This document shows positions 1-12,400 of a DNA stretch of 64,000 bases, piece by piece. Source of the stretch: Trochalopteron elliotii. Taxonomy: Eukaryota; Chordata; Aves; Passeriformes; Leiothrichidae. Below the pieces are notes generated by a model. It was given only the letters and a program-made list of their open reading frames with translations, searched no databases and was not told the DNA's origin. Made by a program: the position numbers and the translations under genes. Positions within the stretch are counted from its first letter, which is position 1. The number at the start of each line of letters is the position of its first letter. The stretch lies in assembly GCA_024734555.1 (NCBI GenBank), contig JANPWX010000009.1, positions 1,569,079 to 1,633,078 on the forward strand, given 5' to 3'.

Positions 1-811
1 GTCTTTACCTCAAGAGGTGTGGGAGTTCTGGAGAAGTGAACTATATTCTATATAATTAAGACAACATTATTTTCTGCTAACCATGAAGAGTCATTATGTA
101 ATTGTGAAGGTTCTTATTAAAATACAGTGGATCAGCTCCAAAACAAAATAATTGCTCTGAGTTTTTTCTGCTTTGTTTTTCCCTGCCTTGTATATAACTG
201 GATATCATTACTTTAGAGCATTGTTTATATTAAGTCTATTTGGTTCTTTTCTTCAAGGGGTGCAAAATGATTCTGTCAAGTAAAATTACCTTATTTTGCC
301 ATAGCTGAAAGTATCTTGCCAGTGAATTGCTATGATTTGTACTCCTGAGGTTTGTGATTTGATGTAAATGACCAGAAATAACCATTCTAGGTCAACATGA
401 AATAGGAGATCTGTTCTTTTGGGGGCTGGATTGAAGTTATAAAATCTTTTCAGAATTAAGATGGTCTTTTTGTATTACTCTTTTCCACAAGGGTTTGTCC
501 ACTGATTGTCGTGTTCCAGTCTAATGGGGAGTCAAGGAGAAATATGAAATGTCAGTTCTTTTAAAGGCTGTTTTTACTGACTCTGACCACTGCCACATGT
601 ATTCCAAGACTTAGAAATTTCCCTAATTCTGTTCCAGAACACCCTGAAGAAATTGTGACTGTTACGAAGAACAACTTCCTGCCCAAAAATTAGAATTAAT
701 GGAGAAACCAAATCAGTCAGCAAGACTGGAGTTTATATTGTGGAACTGTATCATTCTTATTTTAATGACATTAACAATCAGACAAAATATTATCAGTATT
801 ATTATCAGTAT
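1..811. other. Non-coding, nothing recognised
   Basis: AT-rich single-copy-looking sequence. I see no repeat family, RNA gene, promoter or exon-like segment. Short open frames overlap the T-rich part just upstream of the LTR remnant and have no protein-like character. Confidence 0.6.
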
Positions 812-1048
812 GTGATGAGCGATGGTGTTATGCATCACTTGCTATTCCTTGTCGTTTTTTCCTGTTTCTCCTACTCTTCTTTTCTTATTATTATTTTATG
901 GTTTTTTTCTTCAATTATTACATTATTCTTATCTGAACCCATTAATTTATTGGGTTTTTCCCCTATTCTGTCCCCTATCCCATCTGGGGAGGTAGGGGAG
1001 TGAGTGGCTGTGTGGTGCTTAGTTGCCAGCGGGGATCAAAGCACAACA
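812..1048 (+). mobile_element. Remnant of an endogenous-retrovirus LTR (3' part)
   Basis: The segment has the order seen at the 3' end of common passerine ERV LTRs, as I remember them. A GTGATGAGC...ATGCATCACTTG stretch (812-841) is followed by a T-rich part with TTATTATTATTTT, then TTCAATTATTA and TTCTTATCTGAACCCATTAA, then a CCCCTATCC/GGGGAG part. It closes with GTGGTGCTTAGTTGCCAGC and a CAAAGCACAACA end (about 1048). The closing block is the most diagnostic. I see no 5' half, no flanking gag or pol sequence and no second LTR, so this is a truncated LTR or a decayed solo LTR. Substitutions against the pattern I know suggest an old copy. Both boundaries are approximate, and the family assignment is from memory rather than alignment. 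Confidence 0.55.
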
Positions 1049-2988
1049 CACTGGCAATTGAAATGCCAAGGACTCTCCTTGGAAAACTTTCTTCTAAGGG
1101 CAAGGCAGGGATCTTCAGAAACAATATCAAGCCTATCCCCAAAATATCTGCCTGTCTGCAGTAGGTTCAGGGCTTTTGGCATCCTCTGACAATTTTAACA
1201 GACACAAATTTTCCTTTGGTTATTTCCCTGGACGCTGAATCTCTTGGCTAAGAGCACGGCAGAAAAATGTACATTTCATTCTAATGTTTTTACTGTTTAA
1301 GCTCCCACCTTCTATCCAACTACTTGAACTGCGTCATTCAGATCTCAACAAGTCTGTTACATAAAGCAGATGAATACTTCCCAGAAAAGCTCAGTACACA
1401 TACCATCTTTCACCTGTCTTTAGAGCAGGCTATATGAGCTAGCAAAGGGGAGCCCTAGTTGTGTTACTACCTAACAGTGGCCAGAGGAAAGAGAGTTTTT
1501 TGTTTCTTGGATTTGTCAAATATAATGCTATTCTGCAGAGAAGCTTTATCCAGTTCTTTTCCACTTGAACGCTTTTCTTCTTTAACTTGCACTGAACAAT
1601 TAACAGATGAAGAAGGAAAACAGCTTTGCTTGGACATCTTAAATGATTAATGGCTATTCTATGCCATGCAGATGACTGCTGGGGGATGCTGTTTGGGGGT
1701 GAAAAGGAGTGCAATCCCTGGAAACCAGTGTCTTTTTGCCTCTATCTCTCCCATGATAGGCATCAGCCGCTGTGGACCCACCCTCACCCTGTTGCCACCA
1801 GCAGTTCCCCTCCCATTTTCTCCAGAACATGGAGACCACTTCTCTTAATTTGCAGGGAGCCTTTAGGTGCTGGTTAGCAGGTGAGAAGCTGAGGAAGTGG
1901 AGATACATAATGTTACTTCTTGACTGTTGTGCTTTTGCAAAATTTTCTGGCACTGAAGTTGGTTCCTGCTGCAGGCAGAGTCCCTAAGGGTTTCATCTTA
2001 GTTTGGAGAAAGACTAAATTCTGCTGAGATTCCTAGCATGCTTTTCGATTTATTACCAGAATCTTAATAAAGGGTCTTGCAGTGTTTGAGTTAATTAATT
2101 TCTCTCTTGGTTCTCAGTTGCTGAAGGTCAGACTGTCCTAAGAGAAGGAATCCTTGCAGAGAATATAACTGACTATTGTGTACAAAACATGCTGACTTTA
2201 ATGAAGCAGAGTTCAAAATCTTATAAAGAAAGGCAGATAATGAAGGAAAAAATCAAGATGTGACATTTTAATGATCAGCCATTTGAGGCTCCAACTGATG
2301 ATAAATGCATGTATTTTGATGTACTTAGACAATCCTTTGGTGTGCCTTAGCATATATATGTAAAGGCACTCCACACAAAACATGCCTTAACAAGTCTCCT
2401 GATACACTAACTTCATATAATAATTATATTCTGAAGCAAATTGTGATGGTAAAAAACATTAAGTCAGAATTTCTATATGTTACACATACAAACATATATA
2501 TACATAAACACATAAAACAACCTACTCTATTTTTTAAGATATTAGGCTATCAGTGTAACTGGTCATTCACAACAGAAATTAAGTTGCTCTTCTATGTTTT
2601 TCCTCTTACCAACCAGCTTGAAGGAACTTTAATCTCCTGGATGCACAAGAGAACCCTCAAAGCTTTGAAATTTATGATTTGAGATATTTCATTTAAAAAA
2701 AAAAAGGTGAAGCATTTTAAAAGATAGCTCATTATTTTGTGAAAGGGTGTAGGATGTTGTGGTCTGTGTCAAGATGTGTCAGCTTTCAAGATATGTAAAA
2801 GAGACTTAACAAAGGTAAACGACACGGGCTCCTGTTGTCTTTTCCACAATATTATCTGGATATGCCAAAATATTGTGGCTATTTATTAACAATTGTGTCT
2901 GCTCAGGAAGATTTTTGGAAGCTTGGAGAGCTTGTAGAGTTACAACATATTAATTATAGTTTTTTGAGAGAGACAGTTTTACAAAACT
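1049..2988. other. Non-coding, nothing firmly recognised
   Basis: Mostly AT-rich. A somewhat GC-richer patch at about 1660-1880 carries four overlapping short open frames on both strands, which is what higher GC alone produces. There is an A run near 2695-2705. I found no repeat family or gene signal. Confidence 0.55.
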
Positions 2989-3489
2989 GGAAACTACAAA
3001 CTAGCCAGCCTCACCTGTATGCCTGTAAGGTCATGGAACACGTCCTCTTGGAAGAGGATGTCAAGGCCCGTGGATGACAGGGAGGTGATTAAAGACAGCC
3101 AGAATGGCTTCACAAAGAGGAAAATCATGACTGGCTAACCTGGGGATTTATGGCAGAGTGGCTGGATTGGTGGATAAGGACAGATGGAGAGTGACTTTTT
3201 ACCAGGCCGTGTAAAAGGACGAGGAGTAATGGCTTTCAACAAAAGGAGGGTAGATTTAGACTGAAAACAAACAAAAAAAAGGATTCCTTACTATGAGGGT
3301 GGTGAAGCACTGGAACAGGTTGCCCAGAAAAGTTGTGGCTCCCTCGTTTTTGGAGGTGTTCAAGGCCAGGCTGGATGGGGTTTTAAGCAAACTGGTCTGG
3401 TGAAGAATGTCCCTGTCTAAGGCAGGGAAGCTGGAACTAGAAGGTCTTCAAAGGTCCTTTCCAAGACAAATCATTCTATGATTCTATGG
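2989..3489 (+). mobile_element. CR1 LINE fragment with internal deletion
   Basis: This is a 5'-truncated CR1 non-LTR retrotransposon on the plus strand. The first part (2989-3200) matches the early reverse-transcriptase region of ORF2: GGTCATGGAACA, then GACAGGGAGGTGATT, then ACAGCCAGAATGGCTTCAC. At about 3200-3210 the sequence jumps to the far 3' part of the element (ACTTTTTACCAGG, GGACGAGGAGTAATGGC). It then runs through GTGGTGAAGCACTGGAAC, GTTCAAGGCCAGGCTGGATG and AAGGCAGGGAAGCTGGAACT to the CATTCTATGATTCTATG tail (3472-3488). The central reverse-transcriptase palm and thumb region is missing. No frame is intact, so the copy is dead. The CR1 assignment is secure; the subfamily is not determined. 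Confidence 0.93.
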
Positions 3490-6330
3490 AAACAGTTTCA
3501 CTGGGTTTAATAGTTATAAAAATACCAGGATGGAGACTCATTGACATAATTTGTTATCAGCAATCTTGTTCCATACATCAAGGGATGATGACAGAGTTTG
3601 ACCACACTTCAGTCCTGATTAAAAACACAGGGTGAAAACATGCCTAGTATTTTTTCACACATTTAAAAACAATAGATCATCAAGTAGAAGAAAAATATTA
3701 AATCAGTTCCTTCAAAAATTTCAATGAGTAATTAAGATAGGTAGTGTACTTTTTCTACATGATTCTTTGTAAACTTGCTTTTTGGTGATTACTTTCTGCT
3801 TATTCTCCTAGTTTCAAGGAAACACCAGCTCCATGAGATCTGATTTACTCACAAATGCAATTCATGTATTTTCAGCCAGTACTTCATGGTTCTTTTAAGA
3901 TATGTAACATTTCAGAACGACAAAGGAACTAAAAATTTTAAACTTGAAAAAGACATATATTCACATTATTTATTTATCTTTTCTTGTACTTTGTAGAAAG
4001 AAACTTTTGTGCAAGTATAGTATTTTTCAGATTAGAGCTCATATGTCTTTTCTATAATTTCAGGTAACTGAAACAGTTTAAGTAATTCAGCATTCATCTG
4101 ATGTTCAAGATTCAAGAAGAGCAGTTGCACTTCTGCAAACTGCAGCAGATTTTGACTATCAATCAATGGCTCTTGCCTGTCCATTTTTGCTTTCAGTAAT
4201 ATTTCTTAAAATTGTAAAATTACTGTTGTGCAATTTCACATTGAACTTATACAAGGGGTAAATGTGATAAATCAGTCAGTGGCTCATAGCTAGAATAAAG
4301 GAAATGGGGAGAATTCCTGAAACACTAGCAGGCTGTTAGCCATAAACTGCACAGCTCTCACAGAACTTGGAATGTGTTAGAGAAAATCCCTTGTGCAGAT
4401 TTCCTGCCTGCATACTTGTGAATATTGGGGTTTATACATAGGTAAACCAAAAATACTTCTGAGACAGCAGTAACTCTGAAATTTAATGTCTTTTTTTCCT
4501 TCCTCCCAGTTCTTAGCAGACTTTCAAAACCCCATAGTTGAGATTCTGTACACTGAAGCCTTGTGCCAGAAGGAAACTGTGTGCAGATCTTTGAGACTGT
4601 AGTTAAAAGAACCAAAACACTAATGATCACCCTGGGCAACGGCTAGCAGAACATACATACAAATTAAAAGTTGTTCATAATAGCAAAAACTTTGTTCTTT
4701 AGAGAGTACGTGTTTTAGGGAATGAGAAAAAGAATTTTTTTTTAAAGAGTCTTCATTACATTTAAATTATTTTTCCTCAGAAAGTCATTTCCCTTGCAGG
4801 CTCATTTTCAAGAGCGATATTGCACTGATCTAAGTTGCCATAGTAAGCTTTTCAGTTCATATTTGAAAAAGTTACGCATCTGAAAACCTCTGCAAGAAGC
4901 TAACATTTTATGAAGTGGAAAGATAGAGAGATGTATATAAAAAACTCTGATTTCTTAAACCTTTTTTTTTTTAAATTTATTTACAAAGACTTTTGATTTT
5001 AATATTTGTAAATGCTGACAGTGGTCATGAATAACACCTGTGGATATTCTGGACTGTATTTTATAAGACGCATAGGAAAATGTGCAGTTGTATGCAGCTC
5101 TGTGTTTCACCTTGGTCATTCTGCATGATTTTGCATAAAATACTTCATCTCCTCCTGAATTCAAGCTCTACAGAATTTACCTAACCAGGCAAATAATCTG
5201 CTCTGGCCATTTCTGAGGCCTATTCAAACAGCCTTATTTTAGATCATTGGTTGTCTTTTAAGAGAAAACCTCCCAGTTCTCTCCTTCTACCAACCAAAGA
5301 GGCTATATAGCTTTTACATTTGGCATAAGAGGTATTGGAATTAAATATGCAGTTGGTGTAGAAACAGAAATCACAATGGGATAATTACAAAAATCCCATC
5401 TTAATTCCTGTGACTACAGTCAACTACAGTCAAAAATCACTATTCCTCAAGATTTCTGAGGTACATTTCTGATAAAAGCTTCAGGTTGTGTAATTTTAAA
5501 ATAAAACAAACTCTTGAAATTAAAAATAAGAAAAGACCTCTTCTATTTTGAAAGAAGATGCAAATTATGTAAGCAAAGATTTTGTACTGATTGATGCTAT
5601 TAATATTTCTGCTTATTGAAAAAGCAGCCATATAAATGAGCACAGCTGGACAGTTGTGTGTTTTCAGGACTTCCCTGTTACTCACCAATATTGTCCTAAT
5701 AAATCTGTTTGTACTAAACCATAGGAAACAGGACAGGCCTTGTCAGACATTTACGTATAGGAGAAGAACCAAGAAGTTTTCTTGCTCAGAATCTCATAGG
5801 AAGTCTGTGGTAAAAGTCAGCCATGCACACATCTCTGATATTGCAGAACAGTTCTTTAGCCATAAATTGATGTTCTCCCTCTGTCACCCTCCTAGAGAAG
5901 AACACCTTTTTTACAACCCTTCAAAACAGTTTTAAATTGAAAGCATTTCATGAGAATCATTAATTAGGTTTTTAGGTCCACTGTTGCCCATCTGTGAAGA
6001 AAGAAAATTTAAAGGAATTTCGTAGTGACAGATTACAGGAAGTTTATTTCCTAGCACAGTGCCAATTTTTTGTTGTCACTCCCTTGGGTTTTTGTTGGAT
6101 TTGAATCCTTGAAGAACAGTCAAAAACCAGATGAATGAGGGAAAAAAAACTCCTCAGCTGGAGATGCAAACCTGGTGAAAACTTAATTGAAATCAATAGA
6201 GGATTAAATGAAAGAAAAGTTCATAGTAAAAAGAAAATATTTCAGTCTTACAAAAGGCAAGAAAGAAATTCAGTCTTTTGTAATGGAATTCATTCTTGTG
6301 CTTATGATAGCTGTGAACCCTGAACCTAAG
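3490..6330. other. Non-coding, nothing recognised
   Basis: AT-rich sequence with short T runs (for example 4963-4972). Open frames up to 99 codons occur on both strands (near 4358-4639 and 5636-5935), but none resembles a known protein. I see no repeat family. Confidence 0.6.
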
Positions 6331-6443
6331 TTTTTTTGTTTGTTTGTTTGGTTGGTTTTGTTTGGTTTTTTTTTGTTTTGTTTTGTTGTTTTGGTTTTTT
6401 GGGTGTTTTTTGTTTTTGTTTTTGTTTTTGTTTTTTTTTTTTT
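6331..6443 (+). repeat. T-rich simple repeat, (TTTTG)n and (TTTG)n
   Basis: This is a run of T tracts broken by single or paired G: first TTTG units, then TTTTG, then three TTTTTG units, ending in a run of about 14 T. It inflates a nearby open frame into a Phe/Val/Leu-rich artefact. Such tracts are common in avian introns and intergenic DNA and can come from a decayed poly-A tail of a minus-strand retroposon. Confidence 0.95.
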
Positions 6444-9400
6444 CCTTGAGGATTGTATCTTTTTTAGCTATAGCAGAACTTTCAAAGTGACATCTTTGGA
6501 CTTATGAGAATGGGTGGGGGCAGCCACCATATGGACTTGCTGTTCAGCTTTGAAGCTTGCTTTCTGTTTTCATAAGCACTTGAATCTTTTGTCTGAGCTG
6601 TGAAAGGGGTTCTCCATTCCATAGAAGGTGTTCTCCTGCCTAGGAGTAACTGTAACTTGACATATGCAGAGCTATACTGAAACCAGGATAAAGAATAAAA
6701 CCCTTCCATGACTGCAGTGTTCTGGTGAGTCCATAAACATCCCTCACAATTATTTCTACGTGATTTTAGATTAATTTTCACAAAGCGTGTTCATTCCTCA
6801 TATCCCTTTTTATAACTACAATATTGTATTTCATATTGGCTTCTCAAAGATTTCAGGTGCTCTACCGGTAGTGTAAAAGAGAATTTAAACTGTTTCTCCA
6901 CCACTTTTCAGGGAGTTTAGGAGGACTCCATGTTGCTCTGGTTGCTCTGTGTTGCATATGCCATGGTAACAATAATGAATAAGAAACTCCTGTTCCAGGA
7001 TATGCTTGTGGAGAGCTTTGGAAATGAAGAGACTTTGCATGTTTAAATTTTCTTTCAGATAGGTAGACAGGAAGAAAAGCATCTTGAAAGAGATTTAAAG
7101 CTGGGAATATGCAGATTGAAATGAACTGAAAACCTTGAACAAATAAAACTGGTCACTTGAATTATTTCTAGTGTTGGGAACTACAGCCTATGATCTGTTC
7201 TTTGCATTTTTAATGACTCTAGAATCTCTATCTATCTCTTTCACAACCACTTATATAGCAACACACATGGTTTCATGAACATGCTGAATCACAAACACTG
7301 TGATAGTTTTGTTGTCCTAGAACGTGTGAGGAGAAGGAAGGTGTGATCACTTTCAGATATTCCCACTGCTTTGCACACACACAGCAGCAGCAGGATGAGC
7401 AGACACAGCAGCTTTAGCTGGAAGGTGTGAGCACGTGTGAGCCATGAGGGATGTACCACTCAGGAGAGCTTGCTCTGCCTGGCCACACCATAGCCATAGG
7501 GACAGTCAGGACTGTCTTCAGCAATGGCCTGGTGCTCCTGGCCTCAAGCTCTCTGTGAGCTACCAGTGGTCACAAGTGAGGGCAGAGTGCTCTAAAACAC
7601 TCCATGAAGCTTTTAGCTGACTAGAGCAGAAGTTTCAATAGTTTATAGTGACAAATTGATATTTTAGCAGTTTCTCATGAGAGGCAAGATACAGAGGTTT
7701 CTCTCCAGAACCTGAACTGCTGTAACTTGCTTGATGACACTAGCTAAAGAGAGGGCTGCTCTTACAGGCAGGCACTGTAGGCTACAGCACACCCCACATT
7801 TCTGCTGGTGGCACTGACTATCAATGCCAAACTTGTGGGAAGGGAATCCATCAGGACAATCAGAGCAAAATAAAATCCGTATTAGCTGTAAAACTTCTCT
7901 TTAAAGTAGAGAGAATCAGTTCACAGTGAGGGAGCTAAGATGAAAGATTATGTGACTTCACCTTGAATGCCATTGTTCATTTTTTAAAAAATTACTCTGG
8001 AAAAACAACCTACTGTTATGACAATGGATAAGTCTAAATGAACTTTAACAAAAAAAAAATATTCAACCATCATGAATCTGTAGACTGGGAAACTGTTTCT
8101 TACCAAAAAGTTGTTAGGTAGGACAGGGAGAAATGACAGAGAAAATCACAGCACTCAAACTGAGCAGTGATGTGCATGCAGGCACAGGAGATAGAATCAT
8201 AAAGGGCTCGTAAAACCCTATTTCCCTTCCAACTGTTGTCCCTGTAATTGCACTTTGTTAGAGCTTCAAGTCTGCAGATCAGCAAAGACTTCCACTAACT
8301 TCAAGACTCAGCGAAATCCTGTATGTAAGTCCCAGGTACCTGTGGGCAAAAAAAAATATTTAAAAGCAGTGTTTCCTTACCTAGGAAAACTTCTTACTAA
8401 GGAAAACTTATTTCCTTACTTAGAAATCCCACCTGCTATTCTGAGCCTTGAAGTCACAGCAAGTTACTTGCTGTAAGTTACTTGCTTTACAGCACGCCTT
8501 GGGTTTATCGGTGAATATACAGAGTTCTAGATGAGGTTAATAGAAATATCTGAAATGGAATATTTTGTGGTTTTAAAATTTTGTCTGTCACAGCTTTAAC
8601 ACCAATTAGAGCAAAGTTCTGGAGATCTATCTTGGAAGAGATTCCCAGAGATGCTAATGAATACAGAGATGCTTTCTGTGAAGAAATCAGTATATTAACA
8701 TTGGAAATAGCTTTTTTAATATAAAAAGGCATAACTTCAGTGAGACATAAGAAACATCATGTTCCTTAAAGAAAGCTGGTTAATAGTCCTCAAAAGTTGA
8801 AGTCAATAGAATTAAGAGCCAGAAAATCCTCACTACTCAAATTAGACCTCTTTGGTATGCATATTGCATTTGTGAATGACTTTGATTAAATATTTATTAA
8901 GTGACATAAGGAAAGCTGGTTGTCTTTACTTTTCTGAAAATGAGTCATTTCAACAGACTAACATTATCTGGTCTAAGATTTTAAAGCATAAGAAGGAAAC
9001 CTGTAATAAAACAGAATATATTCAAACAGATAAGGATGTGATGCTGAGAAAAATTGAAACATTGGCGATGCTAAGTGAAAGACTTGAGTTACAAGACAAA
9101 TTCAGGCATAGGTGCTTTGGATACATGCCTTACCTATAGGTGATATACATCAGCATCCTTTGAAAACATGTGGGCGTGTTTGGATGCACCTTTATTTCAG
9201 TAGAGTCAGAATTTTCATTGAATATTTTTCCCTTGTGGATGCAAAAAAAAAATGTTTTAAAATAGACTCAATAGTTGAGTTATGCAGAGACTGATAGCTG
9301 ATGCAGAGCCTACTAACAGCTGAAATCAATAGAGGTAAGAAAAGAGCACTTTCCTTTTCTTTTAACACTTATGTTTCCTCTAAACACAGGAGAATTCTGG

Positions 9401-12400
9401 AGATGATCAAGTCATATTATTTTATTATGCCTGTACACTTTCAGTGCTCATATAGGCAAGATAAATGAAACTGATTTAATTTGATGCTCCTTTTTAAATG
9501 TTACTGAAATAAATCAGGAGAAGAACTTCTGTCTCCTGACTTCTTTTCTATACTTCCAAAAGGGAAAATTATTTTCATCCATGCACTGTAGAAAGTGACT
9601 CATGTTCCTACATATTTTACTTACCTGAAAGTTGCTTTCTGTGGAGATGTGACATTTTCTTCTAACTTTATTTTTTATTTTGGGTGCTTAGCTGAGATAC
9701 CCTCTAAAATATTACCACATATATTTATCTCAAGTCATTCATCTATGTCCCTGGTGGGAAATAAGAAAAGATTAATTTTCTAAAAAAAAAAAACTGGGTA
9801 GGTATGTGTCATATTTAACTCACTTTTAAACTTTGAAGACTTATACCATATTTGAAAAAAAACATTGCATTGAACAAATATTTTAAAAATATATGTTTGG
9901 TTATTACTTGGTTGAGCTCATGAATAAATGAACATCTTCACACTTCCACAGAAATCATGAGAGGTACGAACAGATGTGATATTGAGAATTCATTTGCCTC
10001 ATTCAGTCTGTGCAAAGGCAAAGTCAGGCATACTTGCCTATCCAGCAAAGATGTTTTTTCCGACCTGTTCTGTTGGAAAACAAGTGCTGGAGTGAGAACT
10101 TCAAAATTTCTCCTTATTAAAACTGTCGTAGAGTTTAGATGCCCTTGCTCTTTGAAAATATTCTGATGTGATTTTGATTTGCATATTTTCTATTTATGTC
10201 CCTGGAAATTGAAACTGGTAGCCATTCCCATGAAAAAATGTTCTGCAACAATTCTGTCCTTCTGCTTAAATGTGAATGAGGTGTTTTCTTAGTCTGAAGC
10301 AACATTTCACTACCTCCAAAGAAAGCACCACATCAGTTACACTTCTGCAGTATTAAAGTAGTGCAAGAGCATTTTGTCTTGCTGTTCTTAAATCATCCAT
10401 ATACCAGAATGCCTTTGTCTTGTTTAGAGGTTATGCAAGGCAAACCTTTCAAAACCAGAGTAAAATGATTCTCTAGTACAATGGTTTAACAGGATAGAGA
10501 CATTTAAGAAAATTTTCAAAAGGTATATAATGAACATTCCTGCAATGTTTTATGTTAAAATGAAACTAAAAGGAAAAATCACCATGAAAAAAGACAATGG
10601 TTTTTTGAATGGGGAAAAAAAGTACTATTTGGCTATTTATTAAAAGATTTGGCAATAAAGCTCTTTTTTTTGTCTAAATGTCACTGCAGATGTAAAACAA
10701 ACATATTTTTGGGATTCATAAATGAAAATCTGATCTTTTGTAAAATACCACAGCAAAAAAACCACTGTCTAGTGTTAAAACATAATTGGAACTGTCAGTG
10801 ATGTGTTTCCTTTCTATTGAAGGGTTTAGTCTTGAGAATTTTCATGAAGCTCTAAGTAACCATTAAATTTCAAATGGAATCAGTCAGCCTCTCTGCTGTC
10901 CCTGAAACAAGTCTTATCATATTTATCAAAAGCTGGAGCTGGATAAAACGATTGAATAAATGAATGAAATTTGCATTCATACAGCAATTTTCATATGCAC
11001 AGAACAGAAAGAAAGTTAGAAAATGAAGAAAAAGTCCTTTAAAATTAAAAATAGTACCTTTGCTAAGCAGTGAGAGGTGACTGATATTTATTATTCCAGG
11101 AGGGGAAAGATTAGAACTCAGCAGAAAGAATCTGATTCAGAGAACATCCAATGAAAGAGTGGTGTTTATTATTTCTCATTCTGGAATGGAAAACAGCCTC
11201 TTAACTGTGAAGTACTTGTCTGTGCTGCCAGCTATCTTAAATAGCCAATACAAATGGGACATTTCCTCAGGTCATCTTTTGACCTGCTGTGGTTATTAGT
11301 AATCTCATTTTGAAATTCATTTATTTTTCATAAGTTATGAAAAGAAGAGCAAGTATCAGATTGTTTAGGAGGAAAAATTAGTTCAATGGCTTATAGAAAG
11401 TTGATTTGGGGTTCAAGGGATCTGCTTAATTGGTGTGCTGGAATGGTTTTGATGATCTAACAATGGCTGGCTTGATGATGGCTTCAGAAAGAGCCTGCAT
11501 TTGGGAGCAGATATGGAGTTGTTCCCTAGTCAGGGAAATGCTGAAACTAAAAGGAAAACTGCTCATAAAAAAAGACAATTTTTTGTCTGACCTGGGTACA
11601 TCACAGAGCTGCTTAAATGCAGAAGAAAGGAAGCCCCAGAGAGTCTGCAAAATCTTCCAAACATAGCCCATCTCTTTGTTAAATCTTGTTCAAAAACAGT
11701 TGTCCAAATTTTCCCCAAGTACATGGGGATTTCTCTTTCAGCATAAGAAAACAGTGGATATAGACCATTCTCACGTAGAATCCTTTCTCATCAGGGCTTA
11801 GATGGTCAAAAGCCTAATCTAGTCACATGTGCATTTAGAAAGAGAAATTGTTTAATACAACAATTACAGGCTATTCAGATTAATTTTATTGACTAACATA
11901 GGTAAAATCTGCTGCTCACTAGTGCATATCTGTTTGTAACAACTCATGCTCTTTCTTTGAATAAAAGACTCCTGATTCATTTAAAGGCCTAAGAAATTAT
12001 AAATATAGAAAAAATATTAGCACTGAGTACAACAAAGCAACTCTTCACGGGTATCACCAGCAAAATGTACATTTTGAAGTAAACTGTTTTTTTCTTATAT
12101 ATGACACAAACACCTGAAATCTTAACACTTTCACTGATATTTTAGAAAACATAGACTTCTAAAGAGTGCATGCTTATATTCTTTATTGAAAGTGCTGTCT
12201 TCTCCTGGAAAGCAGAAGAATTATATACTGTAAAGATGATACATGAATATTTTACAACATTAATTTCATGACAGCATGTCACTAGCTAGATGTTCTATAA
12301 GACAGAAATTATTAAATGTTTCTAAATTTACAGTGTCAGAGAAATTGCATGTAATGATACTGTAAGAACTGGAAAAGTTTTCTGTATCATATATACAGAT

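Noticed and set aside
3582..3630. GATGATGA followed by CTGA, like a C/D box snoRNA
   Set aside because: The boxes are under 40 bases apart, with no terminal stem and no C'/D' pair.
8190..8250. GATAGAATCATAAAGGG, like a reversed CR1 tail
   Set aside because: Only the tail-like words are present; the rest of the 3' UTR does not align.
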